A stretch of DNA of 64,000 nt from Moringa oleifera (lineage: Eukaryota > Streptophyta > Magnoliopsida > Brassicales > Moringaceae). Each line of letters starts with the position of its first letter. Within the stretch, counting starts at the first letter, position 1. The notes under the pieces were generated by a model. That model searched no databases. It was not told the DNA's origin and saw only the letters and a program-made list of their open reading frames with translations. A program made the position numbers and the translations under genes. The stretch is from the NCBI GenBank assembly GCA_021397835.1, contig JAJFZO010000094.1, positions 6,424,001-6,488,000 on the forward strand, written 5' to 3'. Shown piece after piece: positions 23,575 to 34,653 of the stretch.

Positions 23575-25099
23575 CTAATATAATTTGAACAGGATGGCCA
23601 ATGCCAAAGCCATGGAAAGGGCACTGAATGAAAGCATCAGGTTGACTGTGTATGAAGGTGAACCATCTTTGGCTGGTGCAGGAGCTGGAGCTGGTGGTAC
23701 TTCTTCCACAGTGAAAGCCAGTTTCATTCCATGCCAGCAGTAGCCTCCACCGCTAAGGAAATAGTATGGCCTTGCCTCTGTAAGTTGAAACACATCTCTC
23801 CCGCCTCGAGTAATGTTCTGAATGAAGTTTTGGTCGTTGCAGTTCTCATAACTTGTTTTGTTCACCTCCAGGACATTGTAATAGTGCTTGTCAAAGACAA
23901 AAACTTCAAGAAGAGCAAAATCTTAGTTAGAATAGCATACTATTACATTGAGTCTGATCAAAGGCAAATAGGAACCAATTAAACAGAATTAACTCAGTGC
24001 AGATCAAATGCACTACTTTGCTTGTCATGTTATAGAATTCCACCAAAATAAATGCATAAATTCCCAGATCCATGATCTTAGTAGTGGTGCAGAAATGAAT
24101 CCATAAAGGCATATCAGTTTCCCATTCTGTGAAGCTCAGTGGATGGAAATGAACCCAAATGCAAAACAGTAATCATAGTTCGCTAAAATCTTCAAATACC
24201 AATCATTCAGTGAAGTGAATCCAAGAAACCAATTATAATTCCAAAGACATCAAACACAATACGTTTAAAATGGGAACTCCGTGGATAGACCATGTGCAGA
24301 GTTTTACTGCAATACTAGATTGTTGAAACAGATAGAACAAGTTCATGATCAATGGATGGATAGGCTTGTACATGCATTTGCATACTCCTGTGTACCCAAA
24401 TACTTCTCAGCAAGGTGAAGTTAAGAAGTGCTTGTGCCACTGACAAACTTTCTTTAGTATTAACATAAGAATTATCACGCTAAGTGGAGAATGGATTAAT
24501 GCACTGATTTCATATATAGATAAAAACTCCAGAACCAGAAGCTGTCAGATAATTAAGATAAGTTGAACCAGAAGAGCAACCAATGAGAACCTAATGCACA
24601 TGTTGCTTTCATTGATTATACTCTCTGCACTAACATCTCTCAGTGTCGGCTCGTTCAATGAGATTAAGCTACCATCAAGAGCTGTCACCAACTAAATCAA
24701 CCTGACAATTACAATTATTCCGTGATCCAAATCAACAAAAATTCCATAAGATCCAAAACAATGTAAAAGAAAATCATCAATAACCCTTCTCTAAAAAAAA
24801 TCAGTTGCAAATCATTTACACAATTCTCATATAACAAACACGCACACATTAATTTAAGCACACACGGCACGTAAATCGAAAGACGGGAAAATGCCAGCGA
24901 GAGAGAGAGAGAGAGAGAGATTACTGAGCCATTCGTTGACGTAAAAGTGCTCACTACTAGCCCATTCGGTGTAATTAGTATCTGGAGTCCATCCTTTCTT
25001 CCCTCCTACTCGATGTAATTCACTCAAGACACATCTCGCTATCAAAACCACAGTCAGTAAGTACGGAAGCACTCGGTTTCTGCCAAAAACCACCATCAT
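23575..25099 (-). CDS. early nodulin-like phytocyanin, GPI-anchored type, no copper site (copy 1)
   Basis: The product is 167 aa from two exons, 25099-24925 and 23903-23575. The order is: signal peptide (MMVVFGRNRVLPYLLTVVL, cut near residue 26), plastocyanin-like domain (HRVGGKKGWTPDTNYTEW to AFTVEE), a short Pro-Ala linker (PPAPAPAPA), and a hydrophobic tail fitting a GPI-anchor signal. Two structural cysteines (YENC and GGYC) remain. The copper-binding positions of stellacyanin are replaced: the first His by Tyr in HYYNVLEV, Cys by Leu and the second His by Tyr in FLSGGGYC. It should therefore not bind type 1 copper, like other ENODL proteins, which act at the cell surface and wall. Possible N-glycosylation sites are NYT, NKT and NIT. 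An in-frame upstream ATG at 25162 exists but would bury the signal peptide. Confidence 0.88.
24896..24922. repeat. GA/CT microsatellite touching a 5' splice site
   Basis: In transcript sense the first phytocyanin intron begins GTAATCTCTCTCT, so a run of about ten CT units starts immediately after the 5' splice site. The second phytocyanin gene has the same arrangement. Confidence 0.9.
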
Positions 25100-26973
25100 T
25101 TCTCTCTCTAAAACAGTTTTCTTTCTCAACAAACGCTTCCAATCGCAGATATTTGCGTGCACGAAATCAAGCTAAATGGCTGAGGAGCATCACCATTCAG
25201 CGTACGCCTGAAACAACAAAGAAGCAGTCACGCAAGAAATGCACACATGCCATACGGTGTGCATGCTTTTATGGTCAAAGAAGAAGCCTACTTTTTTCAC
25301 ATGGTCAGATACGCCGCGCACGTTAGCACCAACGCTTTATGTGGCGCCTTGGGGGCCTGCTAAGGTCACTAGCATTTCGTGAACCTAAGGATCATATATC
25401 CGTCCACGTGTTACATGCAGTTGGTTGATCCACGGGGTAGGCCACGTGGCGAAATCAAATCGGGTCTTCTGTTTCAGTAGTGTGATTTCGGATGAGCAGT
25501 TACACTGAAAGGCAGGGAAGACTGATTTCGAGTAATAGCTTGCTATGCAGGAATTTGAAAAGCCAATTATAGAAAGCCACGCAAGCACGACAGCTAAGCA
25601 ATTGAATATAATTTTCTTTTTTTTCTATTTTTTCCTTTTAAAAATTATCTTCCTTATAGCGTGGTTAAGGGAGGATTAACTTGCTTAATATACATAATTA
25701 TAAACACAAATCTTGTTTACTTGGGGCAATTGGCGAGGTTATCTAGGGGCTCATATGATGATTACACAGACAAGTAAAATGCAATAGAGAGATCAATCCA
25801 ATACAGATGATGTATTTATTTGTTTCTCATATGTTAATATCTTACAAAATATAAATATAAATATCAAATCAACAAATATCATGATTCAAAAAAAAAAAAA
25901 AAAGGCTTCAAAGTAGTTTTTTAAAACCAAATTTACGAATAAATTTTAATTTTATTTAAATTATATATTATCTTTAATTTTTTAAAAAATTTATTGGATC
26001 TAAAATTTTCAAATTATTAGAAAAATTGATAACGAAAATATTTTTTATTGATTGTATAATATTTTTTAAAACATATATATATGTTTCATACATAAAAAAT
26101 TTAAAGCTTTTTATAATAATAATTCGAAAATTTTTTATATCTAAAAATTTAAAATAAAAATTTGTTATGTATAATTTCAAATTAATATTTTGTGCAAAAT
26201 TTAAATTTTTCCAAAAAAAAAACTATAAAATTTTGATAGAAAACATAAATAATATAAATTTTTTTATATTTATTCATTTTTTTATCATTTTTAGGTGGAT
26301 TCTCTTGAATTGATCTTTGTTTATTTATCTTTAAAAGAAGACTCATTATATTATATTAAAAGTTAAATTTTCAAGAAATATAAAAAGATTAAGTTAAACG
26401 AAAGAAAATTTTAAATTAATTACTTAAAAAAATCATAAAATCATGGGATTTGCTATCAACTAAGTAGCACATTTTATGTTAGGAAAATGTTAAATTTGCA
26501 AAACAAGCAACCCATTTAAAGTTGGGGATCCCACATTGAGTCCTTGGTATTATCAAATTAACATAAGCAAGTGACAATAAGAAAGAATGAAGAATGAAAC
26601 AGGGCCAAGCTTTCATAAATCAGTGCCCAGATTTACATGAGAAAGGGACTTAAGTCATAACACCACTTGGCTCAAGGGACCCATTGATACATCCACTTCA
26701 AGAACAGGGAACCATTTCCAGAATTTACGGATTTGATTTCTCCCATAAATAAACTAAAACCATTTTCTGAGTGATTTTCTCTCAACACAAACAATACATT
26801 TCGAAAATCAAACACAAGGAAAAAGGAAGAACAAGTCAACTATCAATGAACAAAACAACCAAAAAGAATCACCGGACAAATGAACGTTTCAAGAAGATGA
26901 CTGGAATTCCTCTGAATTTTGTGGAGGACTGTCTAAGCTAACTTCAACACTCTGTTTCGATGATGAATTGATG
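25100..26973. other. promoter of phytocyanin-like copy 1 and AT-rich spacer
   Basis: The first about 350 bases upstream of copy 1 are of mixed composition and hold two G-boxes. From about 25600 to 26500 the DNA is extremely AT-rich with A and T runs and no believable gene. The right end (to 26973) should be the 3' UTR of copy 2. Confidence 0.55.
25405..25450. promoter_or_regulatory. two G-boxes (CACGTG) upstream of phytocyanin-like copy 1
   Basis: CACGTG occurs at 25405-25410 and again inside the perfect palindrome GCCACGTGGC at 25441-25450, some 310 to 350 bases upstream of the start codon. G-boxes are bound by bZIP and bHLH factors in light, abscisic-acid and stress responses. The pairing 38 bases apart makes function more likely than a single chance copy would. 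Confidence 0.5.
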
Positions 26974-28363
26974 TCACTGCCATAAGTGGATGAATGCATC
27001 CCACAGCAACCCAATGGTGAAGGCAGCTGGTAGAATGATCCAGCTGGAGTGAGTAAGACTTGGGGAGCTGCTGGTAACAGGGGCAGCTTTAGGAGGTGGA
27101 GGTGGGTTTTCCACCTTGATAGCTACCTTCATGCCTCCATAGCAGAATCCTTTGCCAGAGATGAAATAGTAATGGCGAGTCACGTTCAGTGGAACCACAT
27201 CTCTTCCGGCTCCTGTGGTCCAGTTGTGAAGTGGGTGATCAGAGTTGCAGGATTCGTAATCTGTCTTGTTCACTTCAAGCACATTCATCTGGTTCCTATC
27301 GTACACGAAAACTGAGAAAAACAACAGATGCATTAGGCGTTACTCGGTGATTCCATTGCCCGTGATTGACCAGAGGATTCAGAACATTGGAAGTACCATA
27401 GTGCATGGCAGAAGACAGGCCACATTCTCAATTCTAGACCAGCAACATTTCTCTAGCTTACCCTCCTTAAGTCTAATATTAGATTCTGATTTAAGGAGAA
27501 AAAATCCGAACTTTGAGTTATATTGCAGATACACAACCCACATGAAAGAAAGCTTTGATCGTTGATTATGGCAGAATGCTAACATCTGGTCAAGGAAAGA
27601 CTGTCCATAAAATGTACGAAAACTGTATATTTCAACCCGAAAGGCTTATGAGCTCGAGGGAAGAAGTTGGGTATTACAGCAAGGGTGTTATCCAGATCTG
27701 AATTGGCCAGGACAAGTGAACAATGAACTAAGCCATTGGGAAATCAAAATCAGAGTCAGTTATTTCGATTAAGTTATGAATGTTAAGCATCAGAATCAGC
27801 ACCTTTGCAGCTTTTTAGTAATCCTTAATGGAGACCCAAAAGATCTGTTCATCTGAACTATTAAGCTTAAATGGTACACAGAAACCAAGCTAAGTAGTCT
27901 TTTACAAATGGTGTGCAAACTGAATAAAAGTGCAATTAATTAAGCAGCAACATTTAGAAAGAACAAGAAAAAGGTCAAGATTTGAAGTTATCAATTCATT
28001 TTCGACAAAACCCAAGTCTAGATCTAGCCAATTTGGCTTGAAGAACAACTGGAAATAAGTTAAAATTCGGTATAGCTACTACAACCAGAAGAACTCAGAA
28101 AGTGATCAAGTAAAATAAGCAGAGAAAGGTATGAAACTACGTGGCAGATCTAATGGAGTTAGAGAGAGAGAGAGAGAGAGCTCACAAAGCCAGTCGCCAT
28201 TGTAGAAGTGCTTGTCCTGAGCCCAGATGGTGTAGTTCACATTGGTGGTCCACCCCATGTTCGCCCCCACAGTCCACCTGGTTGCTGCCGCCTCCGGCAG
28301 CATCACCGCCACTGCACATATTAGCGCTGCCACGATCACCGTCTCTCGCCTCAGTCTCTCCAT
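26974..28363 (-). CDS. early nodulin-like phytocyanin, GPI-anchored type, no copper site (copy 2)
   Basis: The product is 171 aa from two exons, 28363-28186 and 27311-26974, with the intron at the same codon position and phase as copy 1. It has a signal peptide (MERLRRETVIVAALICAVAV), a plastocyanin-like domain from TRWTVGANMGWTTNVNYT to VAIKVEN, a Pro-rich linker (PPPPPKAAP) and a hydrophobic tail fitting a GPI signal. The copper positions are again lost: RNQMNVLEV has Met for the first His, and FISGKGFC has Ile for Cys and Phe for His. Two structural Cys remain. The closest group I recall is the Arabidopsis ENODL16/17 or lamin-like set. Together with copy 1 it looks like a tandem duplication that has diverged well. 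An in-frame upstream ATG at 28414 precedes a Glu-Arg-rich stretch made by a GA repeat and is unlikely to be the start. Confidence 0.88.
28160..28181. repeat. GA/CT microsatellite next to a 5' splice site (copy 2)
   Basis: In transcript sense the copy 2 intron begins GTGAGCTCTCTCTCTC, with about ten CT units starting five bases after the donor, as in copy 1. A second CT/GA run lies just upstream of the start codon at about 28364-28392. Confidence 0.9.
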
Positions 28364-29601
28364 CTCTCTCTCTCTCTCTCCCTCTCTCTCTTTCTTGCTC
28401 TTTCTGGAGCACACTGGCTTTTGGGTTTTGGTATATTAGCTGGCTAAGCTTATCAAGAAAAGAGGCTTCTGTCTCTGTAGTTTCTAGATCTACAGCTACC
28501 ATTGATTATTTATTCTTATAATCTTTTGGGTTCAAAATAATCTTTAATTACATTCAGTAAGTTTTCAAATTTCTTTTGTTTAAGCTCACTGTCTGTCCTG
28601 GGGAGTCCAGCTTGCAGACAAAGCTCAACCATTCACGGTATCTCCCTGTGCCTCAATCCTCCTTTTCATTACCCATTTGATTTTCATTTTAATTTTTCCT
28701 TTTCAGATTTTTTTAGCTGTCCCTCTCCTTTTTCCTCTTCTTTCCTTTTGCTTTCTCTTTCATCTCTTGACAGTTTCTGTTTGAAAATTTTCTTTGTTTT
28801 TAATGAGAATCTCAGGTAAAGGGATGGATTTTACAAGTATTCAGAAATTTCTGAACCTTGACCAGATGCAGAAATGAACCATTTAATTAAATTGAGTGAC
28901 AATATAATGAAATTTTCTTTTTTAATGAGAATCCCAAGTAAATTAATGGATTTAACAAATCTTCAGAAATTTCTGAACCTTACCCAGATTCAGAAATGAA
29001 CCAATTAATCAAATTGAGTGACAATACAATTAGCCAAGCAGATGAGATTGACAGATTTTCTGCTGACAAAGAGTAGAGGGCAGGTTGGTTGGGTTTGACC
29101 ATGCAATTACAAGGCAAATGGGAACAAAAAAGTCCACATTCATATCTACCTTCCCATGTGCTAATGATGTGCTTGGCATCATAATCATGACATGACTACA
29201 CATTTATATACATAAAATACCTTATGATATGTGAATTTATTAAGAATCTGACACTAATGCACAATCTAATGAAACGGTTGAACTGGGCTTGTCCCTTAAT
29301 TAATGGACACTTAGTGACCTACAAGAAAGAGGACCCATAGTACAAGATCATATCAATTTTCTTTTCAATTTTGTTTGGTGTCTGCTTACTAGAGGAATTA
29401 ATCTTGAAGTAGAAGAATACAGTAGATTACACAAATTTCTTACCTGCATGTAGTAAATATTGCAGATTTTTACAGTATAATTATCCAACTTGGAGTTATC
29501 TTACATATAAAAGTGTAAATGCATACATGCTCTGCAGCTCTGGTTATCTGCTGGAGTCCTAAATAACCTTGTTTCATTATTATAAGAGGTAATCAGAACT
29601 T
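28364..29601. other. promoter of phytocyanin-like copy 2 and spacer
   Basis: It contains a GA-rich leader, the promoter of copy 2, a 122-bp tandem duplication and, near 29601, the 3' UTR of the chorismate mutase gene. No additional gene was seen. Confidence 0.5.
28781..29035. repeat. 122-bp imperfect tandem duplication
   Basis: Two copies with a 122-base period: AATGAGAATC begins at 28802 and at 28924. Both share CAGAAATTTCTGAACCTT, CAGAAATGAACCA and AAATTGAGTGACAATA, with scattered substitutions that suggest an old event. It lies about 420 to 670 bases upstream of the copy 2 start codon. Confidence 0.88.
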
Positions 29602-32370
29602 CTAGTTATCCAATCTCCGCAAGAGATACTGAACCTGAACTTCTTTCGTCAATGGCATGATCCAGTCTCCATATAGATTGGCGACCAAGCCTGGATTTAT
29701 TTTGCAGACTGGATCAGCTCCATCTTTTGCATCCACCATCACTTCTTGTCCGAATGTTCTAGCTTTCATTTCAACTCTCTTTTTGATTGCCTCTTCAACT
29801 GCTGGGAATGTCAACATATCCATCAGTTTACCTCTGTCCTGCACATTTATGGAAACAACATTAGGCCAGGGACTGTGGCGGAGGAGGGCAATTGAAGGGA
29901 GTGTATGAAGGGATTGTACCTGTTCTCTTATGGCAGCTTCATAGGCATCTGGAGAAGCTTGGAATTTAGCCTCTGCTACAAATTTTCCATAATGGATTCT
30001 CTTGGAGAGTGCCTGCAATCACAATAATATTGTAATGTTAGAACTAGCTCAAGGAGGTTCATTGTTAATCTAGTGGTTCGAAGTAATCTGAAAGCTGTTC
30101 AAAGATAAGGGTACCTGCAAGCAAATTGTGTCGCAAACAGCAGAGGATCCACAGTTTCCATCATCTCCTTTCTTCACCAATCTCGGGATAAGATCTCTAA
30201 AGTATACATCCCAAATTTTCTTATTTATATTGATTGAATCAGCAACAGGATGCAGTACCTAGGTGATGATTAGGGACAGGCTCCAATCAGACATTGAAAT
30301 TTACCAACAGCAATTATAAAAGAACCAACATTCAGAGAAGAAAGATAAACAAAAAGAGCAATTTGGCAAGACTAGAGCTTTCTAACGTTCTTCATTTGGC
30401 AAACTTTTCAATACTATATTTTCAAGAAATGATTTTCTGAATTTTAGACCAAGTGGATCACAAGTATCTAAAGTTTTTCTAAATTATATGAGCTGATTAA
30501 AACTGCAAACATGATGCAGAATATGTAGTCCAAAGGTTTCAGGCCAAACAAAAAGAGGAACATTTCTGATGCATCTCCATATTTACAAGGTACCTGTGGG
30601 TATTGCAGAGGTGGCAACAGGGGGTCAGGCAATTCATCCGGGAAAAACGGGTGCTCATCAGGGCTCTTGTATCTGCCCACCTAATAAGCAATTAGGAACC
30701 AATCAGAAAAACCCAAAATCATTATCTACATTTTTGGCCAAATACTCTACAACAGGTCCATTGACAGGGGGGAAAAAAAAAAGACATACCTGGGCATGAA
30801 GCTTTTCCGTTTCTTTGACCATATACTCCACCAGAGAACCTTGGAACCCATCCATGTTAAAAGCAGAAGGATCATACGTATCTGCATTATAACAGTACTG
30901 AGCTCTTTCCAAAAGGCTGAATATTATACTATCCTCTTGTCGAATCAACGAGTGCCTTATGCCATCTAGGGTCAAGTTCTGGCTCTCATCCACCCTTTCC
31001 TTTGTTCCAGATGATCTGCAAGAAAGTAAGCCTGAATGTGTAGCATGCTAATGGAAACTCAAAGGTCTAATACCCCATAAGAAAAAGTAACTATACAAAG
31101 GAGCACAGGTGTTTGCAGAATGCTTGTGCTTAATCCTAAACTCTGCATGCACAAAGTGTCTGCAACTTGTGCACAAGTTCATTACAGTAATAGAAAATTT
31201 AATAAGAAGAGTGCATCAAATCTTCACAGGAATCAATCAATTCTCTACATTACAATTCTAAACTTCTGTTTCTGTATTTCACATTAAGAAGCATAACAGC
31301 AAATGTTCTTGCTCAAGCAACCACATATTCTACCATGATTGTCCACTGGGTATTAATGATTCTGTTTTTTGCAAGGCAATCAGGAACTTTTGCATGATCA
31401 AGAAGCATATTTGATAAAAATACCATAAAAAGAGGATCTCACATCGGTAGTAAGAAAAACAGATGGTCAGTTTATAAGTGTGAAGGAAAACATCACCCCA
31501 TGAGCTAGTTTTTGGAGTTCAGAAGGCCAAGGCCACCTAACAATATACAGTAAGAGAATGATACTTTCTTGGACATTCACAGGCGACCAGGTAAACAGAA
31601 CTCGTTATGCAATAAGAGAGATTTATAAGGACAGACCCACCTTACTAAAACCTGGTAAACAGAACATGCATACCTTTGATAGTTGAAAACCGAGAAACCA
31701 AACCAATCTTGCCATCAAAATTGGAACCAAGAGATTTCTTTTGTAATTTACTATGTTTGTGTAAGAAAGAAGACAATGAAAGAAATAAATCACAAACATT
31801 TACATTGTTAAATTTTTTTTCAAAAAAAAAAACTATTCTTTTCAAAGAAAGGAAATAAAGTCAGATCTCCAGAGGATGCTGTTACTAAATTGCCACTATT
31901 AGACTGGAGAAACAAACAAAAATTCCATGACATGGAGAAATATAAGTACAATCCAGCAGTCAAATCTCAAAGACAAGATACTAAACAGCATCGACAACAA
32001 ATACCAGACTCCATGAATCAAAACAGAATGACAGAGAAAATCATACCCACATCTCATTGATCAGTAAACAAAATAAAAGCAATATAGAACGGAAAGGATT
32101 CTGTGTAGGCACAACAGAGCAAGAAGAATTAAAGCTGAATTCTGGAAATTATCAAATTTAACCAAATGGGTTGCTATTTTCGTACCCAATAAAAGTAGAA
32201 GATGCTTGAACGTATTGAATGCCTTTCTTTGCTGAGCTTGACGAACATAGAAAAGTAAAGTTGGTACTGCTCCCTGTATGGAGAGAACAAATGCAATTGG
32301 GCCGCGACAACTTGCAGGCACTGAAAGCTGGAATAGCAGGAGAGGAAGCTCTCCACAGCGTTGCCTCCAT
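29602..32370 (-). CDS. CM1: chorismate mutase, plastid isoform
   Basis: It converts chorismate to prephenate, the committed step to phenylalanine and tyrosine, in the plastid. The spliced product is 323 aa, near the usual length. Exons in transcript order: 32370-32186, 31015-30790, 30680-30594, 30258-30115, 30012-29920, 29838-29602. The N-terminus, about 65 residues ([17 protein letters not shown]...), is Ser-rich and fits a transit peptide. The AroQ-class helical fold follows, with [18 protein letters not shown] (active-site Arg region), [18 protein letters not shown] (second active-site segment) and [23 protein letters not shown] contains the Gly-Ser pair of the effector site seen in yeast and plant enzymes regulated by aromatic amino acids, so feedback inhibition by Phe/Tyr and activation by Trp is likely. 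The transit peptide separates it from the cytosolic CM2 form. Exon 1 is 1.2 kb from exon 2 and easy to miss. Confidence 0.95.
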
Positions 32371-34653
32371 CGATAGCACAGAGAGACAGGAGAGAGAGAG
32401 AGAGAGAGCAAGGGAAGGAACAGAAGACTAAGAGAGAGAATCTGAAACGTGGAAGTTGAAAGCAAACCCAAAAGAAAGGAAATAAAGAGAAAACAAGAAC
32501 AGGGAAAGAGAGAGTCGGAGTGATTGGCACGTTGTTGGTGGGCGAGCGATGGAGGTAGGTGTTGATGTGGGTAGGTGGAAGTCCGAAAGTGTATTTCATA
32601 CGAAACTGCGAAAAACAGCTTGAAAAAGAAAGGAAAGGAAAATAAGGGTTGCACCTAACTTCGTCAGGTGTCATGCTTGTCCATTGATGTGGAAAAGGAT
32701 GTAATAATCTGAGCAATCGGTTCCACTTACCGTTCTTCCCTGTGTACTAATGATATTTGGATTCGGGAAGTCGTTAACTTTATCGACATCCCCATTATAA
32801 TACGGAAAAATTACCAAAATTGAGACCCGCTTCTTTTTTTTCAAAATAAAGTATTTTTATTAATTTTTATTTTTAATATTTAAATATATTATAAAAATAT
32901 AGTTATCAAAAAAAAAATATTTTAAAATTAAATAAATTTAAAAATTGAGATAACTTATCTGAAAGCTACCTCTTTTAAATCTCTCTCTTTGGTCTTTTTT
33001 TTTTTTTTTTTTTTGTCTTTATACCCAAGATCTACTTAATCAATATTCAAAAAATAATTCAAAGGCAATTATTATTATTTTTAATTAATTTTTTTACATA
33101 AAAAATAATATCATAAATATTAAAATAAAACTTATGATATTTATAACATATTTTTCTTTAAGATCAAAAAATTTTTATTCAAATCAAGAGGATATTAGGT
33201 ATGCATTTGAACAATAATATAAGTTAGAATTATAAAATTTTTATTTATTTTAAAAAAATTTTGACATATTTTTTATTTTATTACTTGAAATGAAAAACTA
33301 TACAATGATAATAAAATCATGAAATGTTTTATAAAATTATATCATAATTATTAAGTTATAACATTAATATACAAATCGTTAATTCTTTTTTTTTAATTTT
33401 TTTCTTATTTAAAAAAATTATTATTTATTTTTTAAAATACTTACTTATCTATTAAAATTATTATTATTTTATTAAATCGTTAATTCTTTACTGAAATTGT
33501 CATATTTTTCCTCTAATAGCTTTTGAGTTTTTAAAACTTATTGGAGATCACGTATAACTTATAAACTGATTTAGTGTTGGTTATCTGTACTCGAACAAAA
33601 AAATATATCAAAATTTAAATAAATAGATTAATAAACATATAAAAAATTATAAAATAAATAAAAATTAAATGTAAAATCAAATAAATCATGAGATGAAACA
33701 TAAAAATTATATATGAAATTAAAAGTAATATATGAAATTTTAAAACATGATACAAAATTGAAAAATATGATATAAAATTATAAACATGATACATAATTAA
33801 AAAAATATGATATGAGATTGAAAAACATAATAAAAAAATATCATATGAAATTAAAAAACATGATATAATTTATAAAATACTGTTCTTGTTATTAAGTTAC
33901 AAAAATAAACATTCGATGCATTTATATCAAAAAATTAAAACCAGACCCAAAAAAATTAAACGGATATATAGAATGCATATAGATATACTTAAATCAGTTA
34001 TTGATATTTAAAGTATTAAAAAAATGTAAGAAAAAGTATAATATTATGTTCAAAAATTAAATATTTATAAATCATATTTTGAGTATTTTTTACAATTAAA
34101 CTAAATCAATAATATTTTTTGATAATCCGTATGTAACGAAATATAAAAAATTAATAACAACAAATTGAGTAACAACGGAAAAAAAAAAAAAGGGGGAGGG
34201 GGGGGGAGGTGAGCACAAAACTAAAATAAGAGAAAAAGAAAAACGTTTGAGAAAGGTTCAATTTTTGATTTTTTATGAATAAGTAATTAATTATACATTT
34301 ATTCATTAAAAGTATTTTAATATAAAAATAGCTAAAAATGGTTAAATAATTTGGATTACTAATTGAAATTATTTTCATAAATACTATTATACAAACGAAA
34401 AAAAATCCCTTATTATATTCTAATGCGTTTAAATGAATAAAATATGTAAATTAAAAGATAATTAATGTTGATTCAATTTATTTATGAAAGGGAATTAATA
34501 ACTCAAACGACAAAACGCCAAGGAAAAAGAGGAGAGAAAGTAGGTCGTTCAGAACAGAACCTAGGAACTATGCTTCATCTTCCTCGAGCGCAGAAGCCTC
34601 TGTGTCTCTTGCAAATCGCTGGTCCATGATGCAAAAGCAAAACTTTTTTGTTA
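32371..34653. other. chorismate mutase promoter and AT-rich spacer
   Basis: A GA-rich leader lies at 32385-32520. From about 32800 to 34500 the DNA is almost entirely A and T and contains a degenerate short-period repeat. No believable gene is present. The end of the stretch is the promoter of the PPR gene at 34654. Confidence 0.55.
33690..33885. repeat. degenerate AT-rich minisatellite
   Basis: About eight imperfect copies of a unit near 20 to 25 bases, of the form AAACATGATA(C/T)AAAATT or AAATATGATATAAAATT, follow each other. Units differ in length and sequence, so the array looks old. Confidence 0.6.

Noticed and set aside
25974..26180. 68-codon Lys-Asn-Ile-Phe-rich frame on minus
   Set aside because: It is a by-product of extremely AT-rich sequence.
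28106..28521. Open frames on both strands rich in Ser-Leu or Arg-Glu
   Set aside because: They come from CT/GA microsatellites around the phytocyanin-like copy 2 start, which are open in several frames. Only the frame with the signal peptide and plastocyanin-like domain is supported.
32061..32716. Long minus-strand frames (up to 197 codons) over the chorismate mutase leader
   Set aside because: They are pyrimidine-rich Leu-Ser-Phe translations of a GA/CT-rich leader and overlap the transit-peptide exon in other frames. No domain is recognisable.
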